This document shows, piece after piece, positions 50,301 to 64,000 of a stretch of DNA of 64,000 bases. The stretch is from Ptiloglossa arizonensis. Lineage: Eukaryota; Arthropoda; Insecta; Hymenoptera; Colletidae. The notes beneath the pieces are model-generated. The model saw only the letters and a program-made list of their open reading frames with translations, made no database searches and was not told the DNA's origin. Where the stretch lies: NCBI RefSeq assembly GCF_051014685.1, contig NC_135061.1, positions 124,001 to 188,000 of the forward strand, given 5' to 3'. Within the stretch, counting starts at the first letter, position 1; each line of letters opens with the position of its first letter. Position numbers and translations under genes: made by a program.

Positions 50301-53300
50301 ACGTTATACGTTATACGTTATACGTTATACGTAATACGTTATACGTTATACGTTATACGTTATACGTTATACGTTATACGTTATACGTTATACGTTATAC
50401 GTTATACGTTATACGTTATACGTTATACGTTATACGTTATACGTTATACGTTATACGGTATACGTTATACGTTATACGTTATACGTTCTACGTTATACGT
50501 TATACGTTATACGTTATACGTTATATGTTATACGTTATACGTTATACGTTATACTTTATACGTTATACGTTATACGTTATACGTTATACGTTATACGTTA
50601 TACGTTATACGTTATACGTTATACGCTATACGTTATACGTTATACGTTATACGTAATATGTTATAGGTTATACGTAATACGTTATACGTTATACGTTATA
50701 CGTTATACGTTCTACGTTCTACGTTATACGTTATACGTTATACGTTATACGTTATACGTTATACGTTATACGTTATACGTTATACGTTATAAGTTATACG
50801 TTATACGTTATACATTATACTTTATACGGCATAAGTTCTAGGATATGCGTTATAGATTATATGTTATACGTTATACGTTATACGTTATACGTTATACGTT
50901 ATACGTTATACGTTACACAGTATACGTTATACGTTATCCGTTATACGTTATACGTTATACTTTATACGTTATACGTTATACGTTATACGTTATACGTATT
51001 ACGTTATACGTTATACGTTATACGTTATACGTTATACGTTATACGTTATACGTTATACGTTATACGTTATACGTTATACGTTATGCGTTATACGTTATAC
51101 GTTATACGTTATACGTATTACGTTATAGGTTATACGTTATACGTTATAGGTTATACGTTATACGTTATACGTTATACATTATACGTTGTACGTTATACGT
51201 TATACGTTATACGTTATACGTTATACGATATACGTTATACGTTATACGTTACACGTTACACGTTATACGTTATACGTTATACGTTATACGTAATACGTTA
51301 TACGTTATACGTTATACGTTATACGTTATACGTTGTACGTTATACGTTATACGTTATACGTTATACGTTATACGTTATACGTTATACGTTATACGTTATA
51401 CGTTATACGTTATACGGTATACGTTATACGTTATACGTTATACGTTCTACGTTATACGTTATACGTTATACGTTATACGTTATACGTTATACGTTATGCG
51501 TTATACGTTATACGTTATACGTATTACGTTATACGTTATACGTTATACGTTATACGTTATACGTTATACGTTATACGCTATACTTTATACGTAATACGTT
51601 ACACGTTATACGTTATACGTTATACGTTATACGTTATACGTTATACGTTATACGTTATACGTTATACGTTATACGTTATACGTTATACGGTATACGTTAT
51701 ACGTTATACGTTATACGTTATACGTTATACGTTATACGTTATACGTTATACGTTATACGTTATACGTATTACGTTATACGTTATACGTTATACGTTAAAA
51801 GTTATACGTTATACGTTATACGTTAAAAGTTATACGTTATACGTTAAAAGTTATACGTTATACGTTATACGTTAAAAGTTATACGTTATACGTTATACGT
51901 TATACACTATATGTTATACGTTATACGTTATACACTATACGTTATACGGCATAAGTTCTAGGATATGCGTTATACGTTGTACGTTATACGTTGTACGTTA
52001 TACGTTATACGTTATACGTTATACGTTATACGTTATACGTTATACGTTATACGTTATACGTTATACGTTATACGTTATACTTTATACGTTATACGCTATA
52101 CGTTATACGTTATTCAGCATAAGTTCTAGGATATGCGTTATACATTGTATGTTATACGTTATACATTATACGTTATACGTTATACGTTATACGTTATACG
52201 TTATACGTTATACGTTATACGTTATACGTTATACGTTATACGTTATACGTTATACGTTATACGTTATACGTTATACGTTATACGTTATACGTTATACGTT
52301 ATACGTTATACGTTATACGTTATAGGTTATACGTTATAGGTTATACGATATACGATATACGTTACACGTTATCCGTTATACGTTATACGTTATACGTTAT
52401 ACGTATTACGTTATACGTTATACGTTATACGTTATACGTTATACGTTATACGTTATACGTTATACGTTATACGTTATACGTTATACGTTATACGTTATAC
52501 GTTATACGTTATACGTTATACGTTATACGTTATACGTTATACGTTATACGTTATGCGTTATACGTTATACGTTATACGTTATACGTATTACGTTATAGGT
52601 TATACGTTATACGTTATAGGTTATACGTTATACGTTATACGTTATACATTATACGTTGTACGTTATACGTTATACGTTATACGTTATACGTTATACGATA
52701 TACGTTATACGTTATACGTTACACGTTACACGTTATACGTTATACGTTATACGTTATACGTAATACGTTATACGTTATACGTTATACGTTATACGTTATA
52801 CGTTATACGTTATACGTTATACGTTATACGTTATACGTTATACGTTATACGTTATACGTTATACGTTATACGTTATACGTTATACGGTATACGATATACG
52901 TTATACGTTATACGTTCTACGTTATACGTTATACGTTATACGTTATACGTTATACGTTATACGTTATACGTTATACTTTATACGTTATACGTTATACGTT
53001 ATACGTTATACGTTATACGTTATACGTTATACGTTATACGTTATACGCTATACGTTATACGTTATACGTTATACGTTATATGTTATAGGTTATACGTAAT
53101 ACGTTATACGTTATACGTTATACGTTATACGTTATACGTTATACGTATTACGTTATAGGTTATACGTTATACGTTATAGGTTATACGTTATACGTTATAC
53201 GTTATACATTATACGTTGTACGTTATACGTTATACGTTATACGTTATACGTTATACGATATACGTTATACGTTATACGTTATACGTTATAGGTTATACGT

Positions 53301-56300
53301 TATACGTTATACGTTATACGTTATACGTTATACGGTATACGTTATACGTTATACGTTATACGTTCTACGTTATACGTTATACGTTATACGTTATACGTTA
53401 TACGTTATACGTTATACGTTATACTTTATACGTTATACGTTATACGTTATACGTTATACGTTATACGTTATACGTTCTACGTTCTACGTTCCACGTTATA
53501 CGTTATACGTTATACGTTATACGTTATACGTTATACGTTATACGGTATACGTTATACGTTATACGTTATACGTTATACGTTATACGTTATACGTTATACG
53601 TTACACGTTATACGTTATACGTTATACGTTATACGTTATACGTTATACGTTATACGTTATACGTTATACGTTAAAAGTTATACGTTATACGTTATACATT
53701 ATACGTTATACGGCATAAGTTCTAGGATATGCGTTATAGATTATATGTTATACGTTATACGTTATACGTTATACGTTATACGTTATACGTTACACGTTAT
53801 GCGTTATACGTTATACGTTATACGTTATACGTTATACGTTATACGTTATACGTTATACGTTATACGTTAAAAGTTATACGTTATACGTTATACATTATAC
53901 TTTTTACGGCATAAGTTCTAGGATATGCGTTATAGATTATATGTTATACGTTATACGTTATACGTTATACGTTATACGTTATACGTTACACAGTATACGT
54001 TATACGTTATCCGTTATACGTTATACGTTATACTTTATACGTTATACGTTATACGTTATACGTTATACGTATTACGTCATACGTCATACGTTATACGTTA
54101 TACGTTATACGTTATACGTTATAGGTTATACGTTATACGTTATAGGTTATACGTTATACGTTATACGTTATACGTTATACGTTATACGTTATACGTTATA
54201 CGTTATACATTATACGTTATACGGCATAAGTTCTAGGATATGCGTTATAGATTATATGTTATGCGTTATACGTTATACGTTATACGTTATACGTTATACG
54301 TTACACGTTATACGTTATACGTTATACGTTATACGTTATACGTTATACGTTATACGTTATACGTTAAAAGTTATACGTTATACGTTATACATTATACTTT
54401 ATACGGCATAAGATCTAGGATATGCGTTATAGATTATATGTTGTACGTTATACGTTATACGTTATACGTTATACGTTATACGTTATACGTTACACAGTAT
54501 ACGTTATACGTTATCCGTTATACGTTATACGTTATACTTTATACGTTATACGTTATACGTTATACGTTATACGTTATACGTATTACGTTATACGTTATAC
54601 GTTATACGTTATACGTTATACGTATACCTTATACGTTATACGTTATACGTTATACGTTATACGTTATACGTTATACGTTATACGTTATACGTTATTTGTT
54701 ATAGGTTATACGTTATACGTTATACATTATACGTTATACTTTATACGTTATACGTTATACGTATTACGTTATACGTTATACGTTATACGTTATACGTTAT
54801 ACGTTATACGTTATACGTTATACGCTATACTTTATACGTAATACGTTACACGTTATACGTTATACGGTATACGTTATACGTTATACGTTATACGTTATAC
54901 GTTATACGTTATGCGTTATACGTTATACGTTATACGTTATACGTATTACGTTATAGGTTATACGTTATACGTTATAGGTTATACGTTATACGTTATCCGT
55001 TATACATTATACGTTGTACGTTATACGTTATACGTTATACGTTATACGTTATACGATATACGTTATACGTTATACGTTACACGTTACACGTTATACGTTA
55101 TACGTTATACGTTATACGTAATACGTTATACGTTATACGTTATACGTTATACGTTATACGTTATACGTTATACGTTATACGTTATACGTTATACGTTATA
55201 CGTTATACGTTATACGTTATACGTTATACGTTATACGTTATACGGTATACGTTATACGTTATACGTTATACGTTCTACGTTATACGTTATACGTTATACG
55301 TTATACGTTATATGTTATACGTTATACGTTATACGTTATACTTTATACGTTATACGTTATACGTTATACGTTATACGTTATACGTTATACGTTATACGTT
55401 ATACGTTATACGCTATACGTTATACGTTATACGTTATACGTAATATGTTATAGGTTATACGTAATACGTTATACGTTATACGTTATACGTTATACGTTCT
55501 ACGTTCTACGTTATACGTTATACGTTATACGTTATACGTTATACGTTATACGTTATACGTTATACGTTATACGTTATAAGTTATACGTTATACGTTATAC
55601 ATTATACTTTATACGGCATAAGTTCTAGGATATGCGTTATAGATTATATGTTATACGTTATACGTTATACGTTATACGTTATACGTTATACGTTATACGT
55701 TACACAGTATACGTTATACGTTATCCGTTATACGTTATACGTTATACTTTATACGTTATACGTTATACGTTATACGTTATACGTATTACGTTATACGTTA
55801 TACGTTATACGTTATACGTTATACGTTATACGTTATACGTTATACGTTATACGTTATACGTTATACGTTATGCGTTATACGTTATACGTTATACGTTATA
55901 CGTATTACGTTATAGGTTATACGTTATACGTTATAGGTTATACGTTATACGTTATACGTTATACATTATACGTTGTACGTTATACGTTATACGTTATACG
56001 TTATACGTTATACGATATACGTTATACGTTATACGTTACACGTTACACGTTATACGTTATACGTTATACGTTATACGTAATACGTTATACGTTATACGTT
56101 ATACGTTATACGTTATACGTTGTACGTTATACGTTATACGTTATACGTTATACGTTATACGTTATACGTTATACGTTATACGTTATACGTTATACGTTAT
56201 ACGGTATACGTTATACGTTATACGTTATACGTTCTACGTTATACGTTATACGTTATACGTTATACGTTATACGTTATACGTTATGCGTTATACGTTATAC

Positions 56301-56735
56301 GTTATACGTATTACGTTATACGTTATACGTTATACGTTATACGTTATACGTTATACGTTATACGCTATACTTTATACGTAATACGTTACACGTTATACGT
56401 TATACGTTATACGTTATACGTTATACGTTATACGTTATACGTTATACGTTATACGTTATACGTTATACGTTATACGGTATACGTTATACGTTATACGTTA
56501 TACATTCTACGTTATACGTTATACGTTATACGTTATACGTTATACGTTATACGTTATACGTTATACGTTATACGTTATACGTTATACGTTATACGTTATA
56601 CGTTATACGTTATACGTTATACGTTATACGTTATACGTTATACGTTATACGTTATACGTTATACGTTATACGTTATACGTTATACGTTATACGTTATACG
56701 TTATACGTTATACGTTATACGTTATACGTTATACG
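47162..56735 (+). repeat. Tandem duplication, 4,787-bp period, with shared register slip
   Basis: Boxes 47162, 47330, 48926, 49122, 49437, 49619 and 50829 recur at 51949, 52117, 53713, 53909, 54224, 54406 and 55616, each offset by 4,787 bp. This is 684 x 7 minus 1, because each copy holds one 6-bp unit (49835 and 54622). A partial third relative follows at about 57.3-59.8 kb. Confidence 0.95.
49835..49840 (+). repeat. 6-bp unit breaking the heptamer register
   Basis: GTATAC in place of GTTATAC, one T lost, just before CTTATAC. The equivalent positions in related blocks (near 2090, 8460, 42970 and 45900) have the full 7-bp unit. The same lesion is at 54622-54627 in the duplicate copy. These are the only register changes detected from box spacing in 58 kb of satellite. 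Confidence 0.9.
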
Positions 56736-59700
56736 TTATACGTTATAGGTTATACGTTATACGTTATACGTTATGCGTTATACGTTATGCGTTATACGTT
56801 ATACGTTATACGTTATACGTTATACGTTATACGTTATACGTTATACGTAATACGTTATACGTTATACGTTATACGTTATACGTTATACGTTATACGTTAT
56901 ACGTTATACGTTATACGTTATACGTTATACGTTATACGTTATACGTTATACGTTATACGTTATACGTTATACGGTATACGTTATACGTTATACGTTATAC
57001 GTTCTACGTTATACGTTATACGTTATACGTTATACGTTATACGTTATACGTTATACGTTATACTTTATACGTTATACGTTATACGTTATACGTTATACGT
57101 TATACGTTATACGTTATACGTTATACGTTATACGTTATACGCTATACGTTATACGTTATACGTTATACGTTATATGTTATAGGTTATACGTAATACGTTA
57201 TACGTTATACGTTATACGTTATACGTTCTACGTTCTACGTTATACGTTATACGTTATACGTTATACGTTATACGTTATACGTTATACGTTATACGTTATA
57301 CGTTATAAGTTATACGTTATACGTTATACATTATACTTTATACGGCATAAGTTCTAGGATATGCGTTATAGATTATATGTTATACGTTATACGTTATACG
57401 TTATACGTTATACGTTATACGTTATACGTTATACGTTATACGTTACACAGTATACGTTATACGTTATCCGTTATACGTTATACGTTATACTTTATACGTT
57501 ATACGTTATACGTTATACGTTATACGTATTACGTTATACGTTATACGTTATACGTTATACGTTATACGTTATACGTTATACGTTATACGTTATACGTTAT
57601 ACGTTATACGTTATGCGTTATACGTTATACGTTATACGTTATACGTATTACGTTATAGGTTATACGTTATACGTTATAGGTTATACGTTATACGTTATAC
57701 GTTATACATTATACGTTGTACGTTATACGTTATACGTTATACGTTATACGTTATACGTTATACGTTATACGTTATACGTTAAAAGTTATACGTTATACGT
57801 TATACATTATACGTTATACGGCATAAGTTCTAGGATATGCGTTATAGATTATATGTTATACGTTATACGTTATACGTTATACGTTATACGTTATACGTTA
57901 TACGTTATACGTATTACGTTATACGTTATACGTTATACGTTAAAAGTTATACGTTATACGTTATACGTTAAAAGTTATACGTTATACGTTATACGTTATA
58001 CACTATATGTTATACGTTATACGTTATACACTATACGTTATACGGCATAAGTTCTAGGATATGCGTTATATATTATATGTTATACGTTGTACGTTATACG
58101 TTATACGTTATACGTTATACGTTATACGTTATACGTTATACGTTATACATTATACGTTATACGGCATAAGTTCTAGGATATGCGTTATAGATTATATGTT
58201 ATACGTTATACGTTATACGTTATACGTTATACGTTATACGTTACACGTTATACGTTATACGTTATACGTTATACGTTATACGTTATACGTTATACGTTAT
58301 ACGTTATACGTTATAAGTTATACGTTATACGTTATACATTATACTTTATACGGCATAAGTTCTAGGATATGCGTTATAGATTATATGTTATACGTTATAC
58401 GTTATACGTTATACGTTATACGTTATACGTTATACGTTACACAGTATACGTTATACGTTATCCGTTATACGTTATACGTTATACTTTATACGTTATACGT
58501 TATACGTTATACGTTATACGTATTACGTTATACGTTATACGTTATACGTTATACGTTATACGTTATACGTTATACGTTATACGTTATACGTTATACGTTA
58601 TACGTTATGCGTTATACGTTATACGTTATACGTTATACGTATTACGTTATAGGTTATACGTTATACGTTATAGGTTATACGTTATACGTTATACGTTATA
58701 CATTATACGTTGTACGTTATACGTTATACGTTATACGTTATACGTTATACGATATACGTTATACGTTATACGTTACACGTTACACGTTATACGTTATACG
58801 TTATACGTTATACGTAATACGTTATACGTTATACGTTATACGTTATACGTTATACGTTGTACGTTATACGTTATACGTTATACGTTATACGTTATACGTT
58901 ATACGTTATACGTTATACGTTATACGTTATACGTTATACGGTATACGTTATACGTTATACGTTATACGTTCTACGTTATACGTTATACGTTATACGTTAT
59001 ACGTTATACGTTATACGTTATGCGTTATACGTTATACGTTATACGTATTACGTTATACGTTATACGTTATACGTTATACGTTATACGTTATACGTTATAC
59101 GCTATACTTTATACGTAATACGTTACACGTTATACGTTATACGTTATACGTTATACGTTATACGTTATACGTTATACGTTATACGTTATACGTTATACGT
59201 TATACGTTATACGGTATACGTTATACGTTATACGTTATACGTTCTACGTTATACGTTATACGTTATACGTTATACGTTATACGTTATACGTTATACGTTA
59301 TACGTTATACGTTATACGTTATACGTTATACGTTATACGTTATACGTTATACGTTATACGTTATACGTTATACGTTATACGTTATACGTTATACGTTATA
59401 CGTTATACGTTATACGTTATACGTTATACGTTATACGTTATACGTTATACGTTATACGTTATACGTTATACGTTATAGGTTATACGTTATACGTTATACG
59501 TTATGCGTTATACGTTATGCGTTATACGTTATACGTTATACGTTATACGTTATACGTTATACGTTATACGTTATACGTTATACGTTATACGTTATACGTT
59601 ATACGTTATACGTTATACGTTATACGTTATACGTTATACGTATTACGTTATACGTTATACGTTATACGTTAAAAGTTATACGTTATACGTTATACGTTAA

Positions 59701-62700
59701 AAGTTATACGTTATACGTTAAAAGTTATACGTTATACGTTATACGTTAAAAGTTATACGTTATACGTTATACGTTATACACTATATGTTATACGTTATAC
59801 GTTATACACTATACGTTATACGGCATAAGTTCTAGGATATGCGTTATACGTTGTACGTTATACGTTGTACGTTATACGTTATACGTTATACGTTATACGT
59901 TATACGTTATACGTTATACGTTATACGTTATACGTTATACGTTATACGTTATACTTTATACGTTATACGCTATACGTTATACGTTATTCAGCATAAGTTC
60001 TCGGATATGCGTTATACATTGTATGTTATACGTTATACATTATACGTTATACGTTGTACGTTATACGGTATACGATATACGATATACGTTACACGTTATC
60101 CGTTATACGTTATACGTTATACGTTATACGTATTACGTTATACGTTATACGTTATACGTTATACGTTATACGTTATACGTTATACGTTATACGTTATACG
60201 TTATACGTTATACGTTATACGTTATACGTTATACGTTATACGTTATACGTTATACGTTATACGTTATACGTTAAAAGTTATACGTTATACGTTATACATT
60301 ATACGTTATACGGCATAAGTTCTAGGATATGCGTTATAGATTATATGTTATACGTTATACGTTATACGTTATACGTTATACGTTATACGTTATACGTTAT
60401 ACGTATTACGTTATACGTTATACGTTATACGTTAAAAGTTATACGTTATACGTTATACGTTAAAAGTTATACGTTATACGTTATACGTTAAAAGTTATAC
60501 GTTATACGTTATACGTTATACACTAAATGTTATACGTTATACGTTATACACTATACGTTATACGGCATAAGTTCTAGGATATGCGTTATATATTATATGT
60601 TATACGTTGTACGTTATACGTTATACGTTATACGTTATACGTTATACGTTATACGTTATACGTTATACGTTATACGTTATACGTTATACGTTATACGTTA
60701 TACGTTATACGTTATACGCTATACGTTATACGTTATTCAGCATAAGTTCTAGGATATGCGTTATACATTATATGTTATACGTTATACATTATACGTTATA
60801 CGTTGTACGTTATACGGTATACGATATACGATATACGTTACACGTTATCCGTTATACGTTATACGTTATACGTTATACGTATTACGTTATACGTTATACG
60901 TTATACGTTATACGTTATACGTTATACGTTATACGTTATACGTTATACGTTATACGTTATACGTTATACGTTATACGTTACACGTTATACGTTATACGTT
61001 ATACGTTATACGTTATACGTTATACGTTATACGTTATACGTTATACGTTAAAAGTTATACGTTATACGTTATACATTATACGTTATACGGCATAAGTTCT
61101 AGGATATGCGTTATAGATTATATGTTATACGTTATACGTTATACGTTATACGTTATACGTTATACGTTACACGTTATACGTTATACGTTATACGTTATAC
61201 GTTATACGTTATACGTTATACGTTATACGTTATACGTTATAAGTTATACGTTATACGTTATACATTATACTTTATACGGCATAAGTTCTAGGATATGCGT
61301 TATAGATTATATGTTATACGTTATACGTTATACGTTATACGTTATACGTTATACGTTATACGTTACACAGTATACGTTATACGTTATCCGTTATACGTTA
61401 TACGTTATACGTTATACTTTATACGTTATACGTTATACGTTATACGTTATACGTATTACGTTATACGTTATACGTTATACGTTATACATTATACGTTGTA
61501 CGTTATACGTTATACGTTATACGTTATACGTTATACGATATACGTTATACGTTATACGTTACACGTTACACGTTATACGTTATACGTTATACGTTATACG
61601 TAATACGTTATACGTTATACGTTATACGTTATACGTTATACGTTATACGTTATACGTTATACGTTATACGTTATACGTTATACGTTATACGTTATACGTT
61701 ATACGTTATACGTTATACGTTATACGGTATACGTTATACGTTATACGTTATACGTTCTACGTTATACGTTATACGTTATACGTTATACGTTATACGTTAT
61801 ACGTTATACGTTATACTTTATACGTTATACGTTATACGTTATACGTTATACGTTATACGTTATACGTTATACGTTATACGTTATACGCTATACGTTATAC
61901 GTTATACGTTATACGTTATACGTTATATGTTATAGGTTATACGTAATACGTTATACGTTATACGTTATACGTTATACGTATTACGTTATAGGTTATACGT
62001 TATACGTTATAGGTTATACGTTATACGTTATACGTTATACATTATACGTTGTACGTTATACGTTATACGTTATACGTTATACGTTATACGATATACGTTA
62101 TACGTTATACGTTACACGTTACACGTTATACGTTATACGTTATACGTTATACGTAATACGTTATACGTTATACGTTATACGTTATACGTTATACGTTATA
62201 CGTTATACGTTATACGTTATACGTTATACGTTATACGTTATACGTTATACGTTATACGTTATACGTTATACGTTATACGTTATACGTTATACGGTATACG
62301 TTATACGTTATACGTTATACGTTCTACGTTATACGTTATACGTTATACGTTATACGTTATACGTTATACGTTATACGTTATACTTTATACGTTATACGTT
62401 ATACGTTATACGTTATACGTTATACGGTATACGTTATACGTTATACGTTATACGTTCTACGTTATACGTTATACGTTATACGTTATACGTTATACGTTAT
62501 ACGTTATACGTTATACTTTATACGTTATACGTTATACGTTATACGTTATACGTTATACGTTATACGTTATACGTTCTACGTTCTACGTTATACTTTATAC
62601 GTTATACGTTATACGTTATACGTTATACGTTATACGTTATACGTTATACGTTCTACGTTCTACGTTATACGTTATACGTTATACGTTATACGTTATACGT

Positions 62701-64000
62701 TATACGTTATACGTTATACGTTATACGTTATACGTTATACGTTATACGTTACACGTTATACGTTATACGTTACACGTTATACGTTATACGTTATACGTTA
62801 TACGTTATACGTTATACGTTATACGTTATACGTTATACGTTATACGTTATACGTTACACGTTATACGTTATACGTTATACGTTATACGTTATACGTTATA
62901 CGTTATACGTTATACGTTATACGTTATACGTTAAAAGTTATACGTTATACGTTATACATTATACGTTATACGGCATAAGTTCTAGGATATGCGTTATAGA
63001 TTATATGTTATACGTTATACGTTATACGTTATACGTTATACGTTATACGTTACACGTTATGCGTTATACGTTATACGTTATACGTTATACGTTATACGTT
63101 ATACGTTATACGTTATACGTTATACGTTATACGTTAAAAGTTATACGTTATACGTTATACATTATACTTTTTACGGCATAAGTTCTAGGATATGCGTTAT
63201 AGATTATATGTTATACGTTATACGTTATACGTTATACGTTATACGTTATACGTTACACAGTATACGTTATACGTTATCCGTTATACGTTATACGTTATAC
63301 GTTATACGTTATACGTTATACGTTATACGTTATACATTATACGTTATACGGCATAAGTTCTAGGATATGCGTTATAGATTATATGTTATGCGTTATACGT
63401 TATACGTTATACGTTATACGTTATACGTTACACGTTATACGTTATACGTTATACGTTATACGTTATACGTTATACGTTATACGTTATACGTTATACGTTA
63501 AAAGTTATACGTTATACGTTATACATTATACTTTATACGGCATAAGATCTAGGATATGCGTTATAGATTATATGTTGTACGTTATACGTTATACGTTATA
63601 CGTTATACGTTATACGTTATACGTTACACAGTATACGTTATACGTTATCCGTTATACGTTATACGTTATACTTTATACGTTATACGTTATACGTTATACG
63701 TTATACGTATTACGTTATACGTTATACGTTATACGTTATACGTTATACGTTATACCTTATACGTTATACGTTATACGTTATACGTTATACGTTATACGTT
63801 ATACGTTATACGTTATACGTTATTTGTTATAGGTTATACGTTATACGTTATACATTATACGTTATACGTTATACGTTATACGTTATACGTATTACGTTAC
63901 ACGTTATACGTTATACGTTATACGTTATACGTTATACGTTATACGCTATACTTTATACGTAATACGTTACACGTTATACGTTACACGGTATACGTTATAC

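Larger units (their letters stand above)
16427..64000 (+). repeat. Heptamer satellite array (GTTATAC)n, right block
   Basis: Continuation of the same satellite, same orientation and same variant units, up to the end of the window. It holds 111 of the 131 divergent boxes. Box starts are congruent to 3 modulo 7 from 16488 to 49619, to 2 from 50829 to 54406, and to 1 from 55616 onward. The two shifts come from single 6-bp units at 49835 and 54622. Most of the block is built from nested tandem duplications, listed separately. No gene, RNA gene or second mobile element was seen. Confidence 0.97.

Noticed and set aside
1..64000. More than 150 plus-strand open frames encoding repeats such as YTLYVIR in the satellite, up to 628 residues
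   Set aside because: They follow from a heptamer that has no stop in any forward frame. The same peptide appears in all three frames, starts arise only from point variants, and nothing resembles a gene.
1..64000. CRISPR array
   Set aside because: The repeats are contiguous 7-bp units without unique spacers, and the context is eukaryotic.
1..64000. Telomeric repeat array
   Set aside because: The unit lacks the G-rich strand of known telomeric motifs and has complex higher-order duplications. It carries only one retrotransposon in 64 kb, unlike TRAS/SART-rich telomeres. A subtelomeric location cannot be excluded.

Overview
The window is eukaryotic repeat DNA: about 58 kb of a heptamer satellite interrupted once by a 6.05-kb non-LTR retrotransposon. 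The satellite unit is GTTATAC (TTATACG in another phase), in one orientation from base 1 to base 64000. No single-copy host gene, tRNA, rRNA or CRISPR array was seen. The retrotransposon has the layout of the R1 clade: ORF1 Gag with three zinc knuckles, ORF2 with APE endonuclease, reverse transcriptase and a C-terminal CCHC finger. This clade is known mainly from insects and other arthropods, so the host is probably an insect. The order cannot be decided from this window.

Layout: 1-10378 is satellite. 10379-16426 is the retrotransposon on the minus strand (poly(A) at the left, 5' end at the right). 16427-64000 is satellite again. The satellite is not a plain repeat. It carries 131 copies of a 20-bp divergent box (consensus GCATAAGTTCTAGGATATGC) in five flank types plus one hybrid type, with ordered point variants between them. 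Segments from 441 bp to 4.8 kb have been duplicated in tandem (periods 441, 721, 1393, about 2.9 kb, 3906, 4326 and 4787 bp), and one block recurs about 19 kb away. Box starts keep the same 7-bp register throughout. Only one 1-bp deletion was seen (at 49835), and it was copied once by a duplication (54622).

The retrotransposon looks full length. ORF2 has no internal stop, and ORF1 and ORF2 overlap as TAATG, the stop-start arrangement known to couple translation in the related element SART1. A 16-bp target-site duplication can be inferred because three empty paralogous sites exist in the same window. The box-to-box distance at each is 224 bp, and removing the element plus 16 bp leaves exactly 224 bp. 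The 3' UTR is a run of perfect GC-rich hairpins. One caution is the ORF1 N-terminus, where a second frame looks more Gag-like than the long ORF.

The many long plus-strand open frames in the satellite are artefacts. The heptamer has no stop in any forward frame and encodes the same cyclic heptapeptide in all three.
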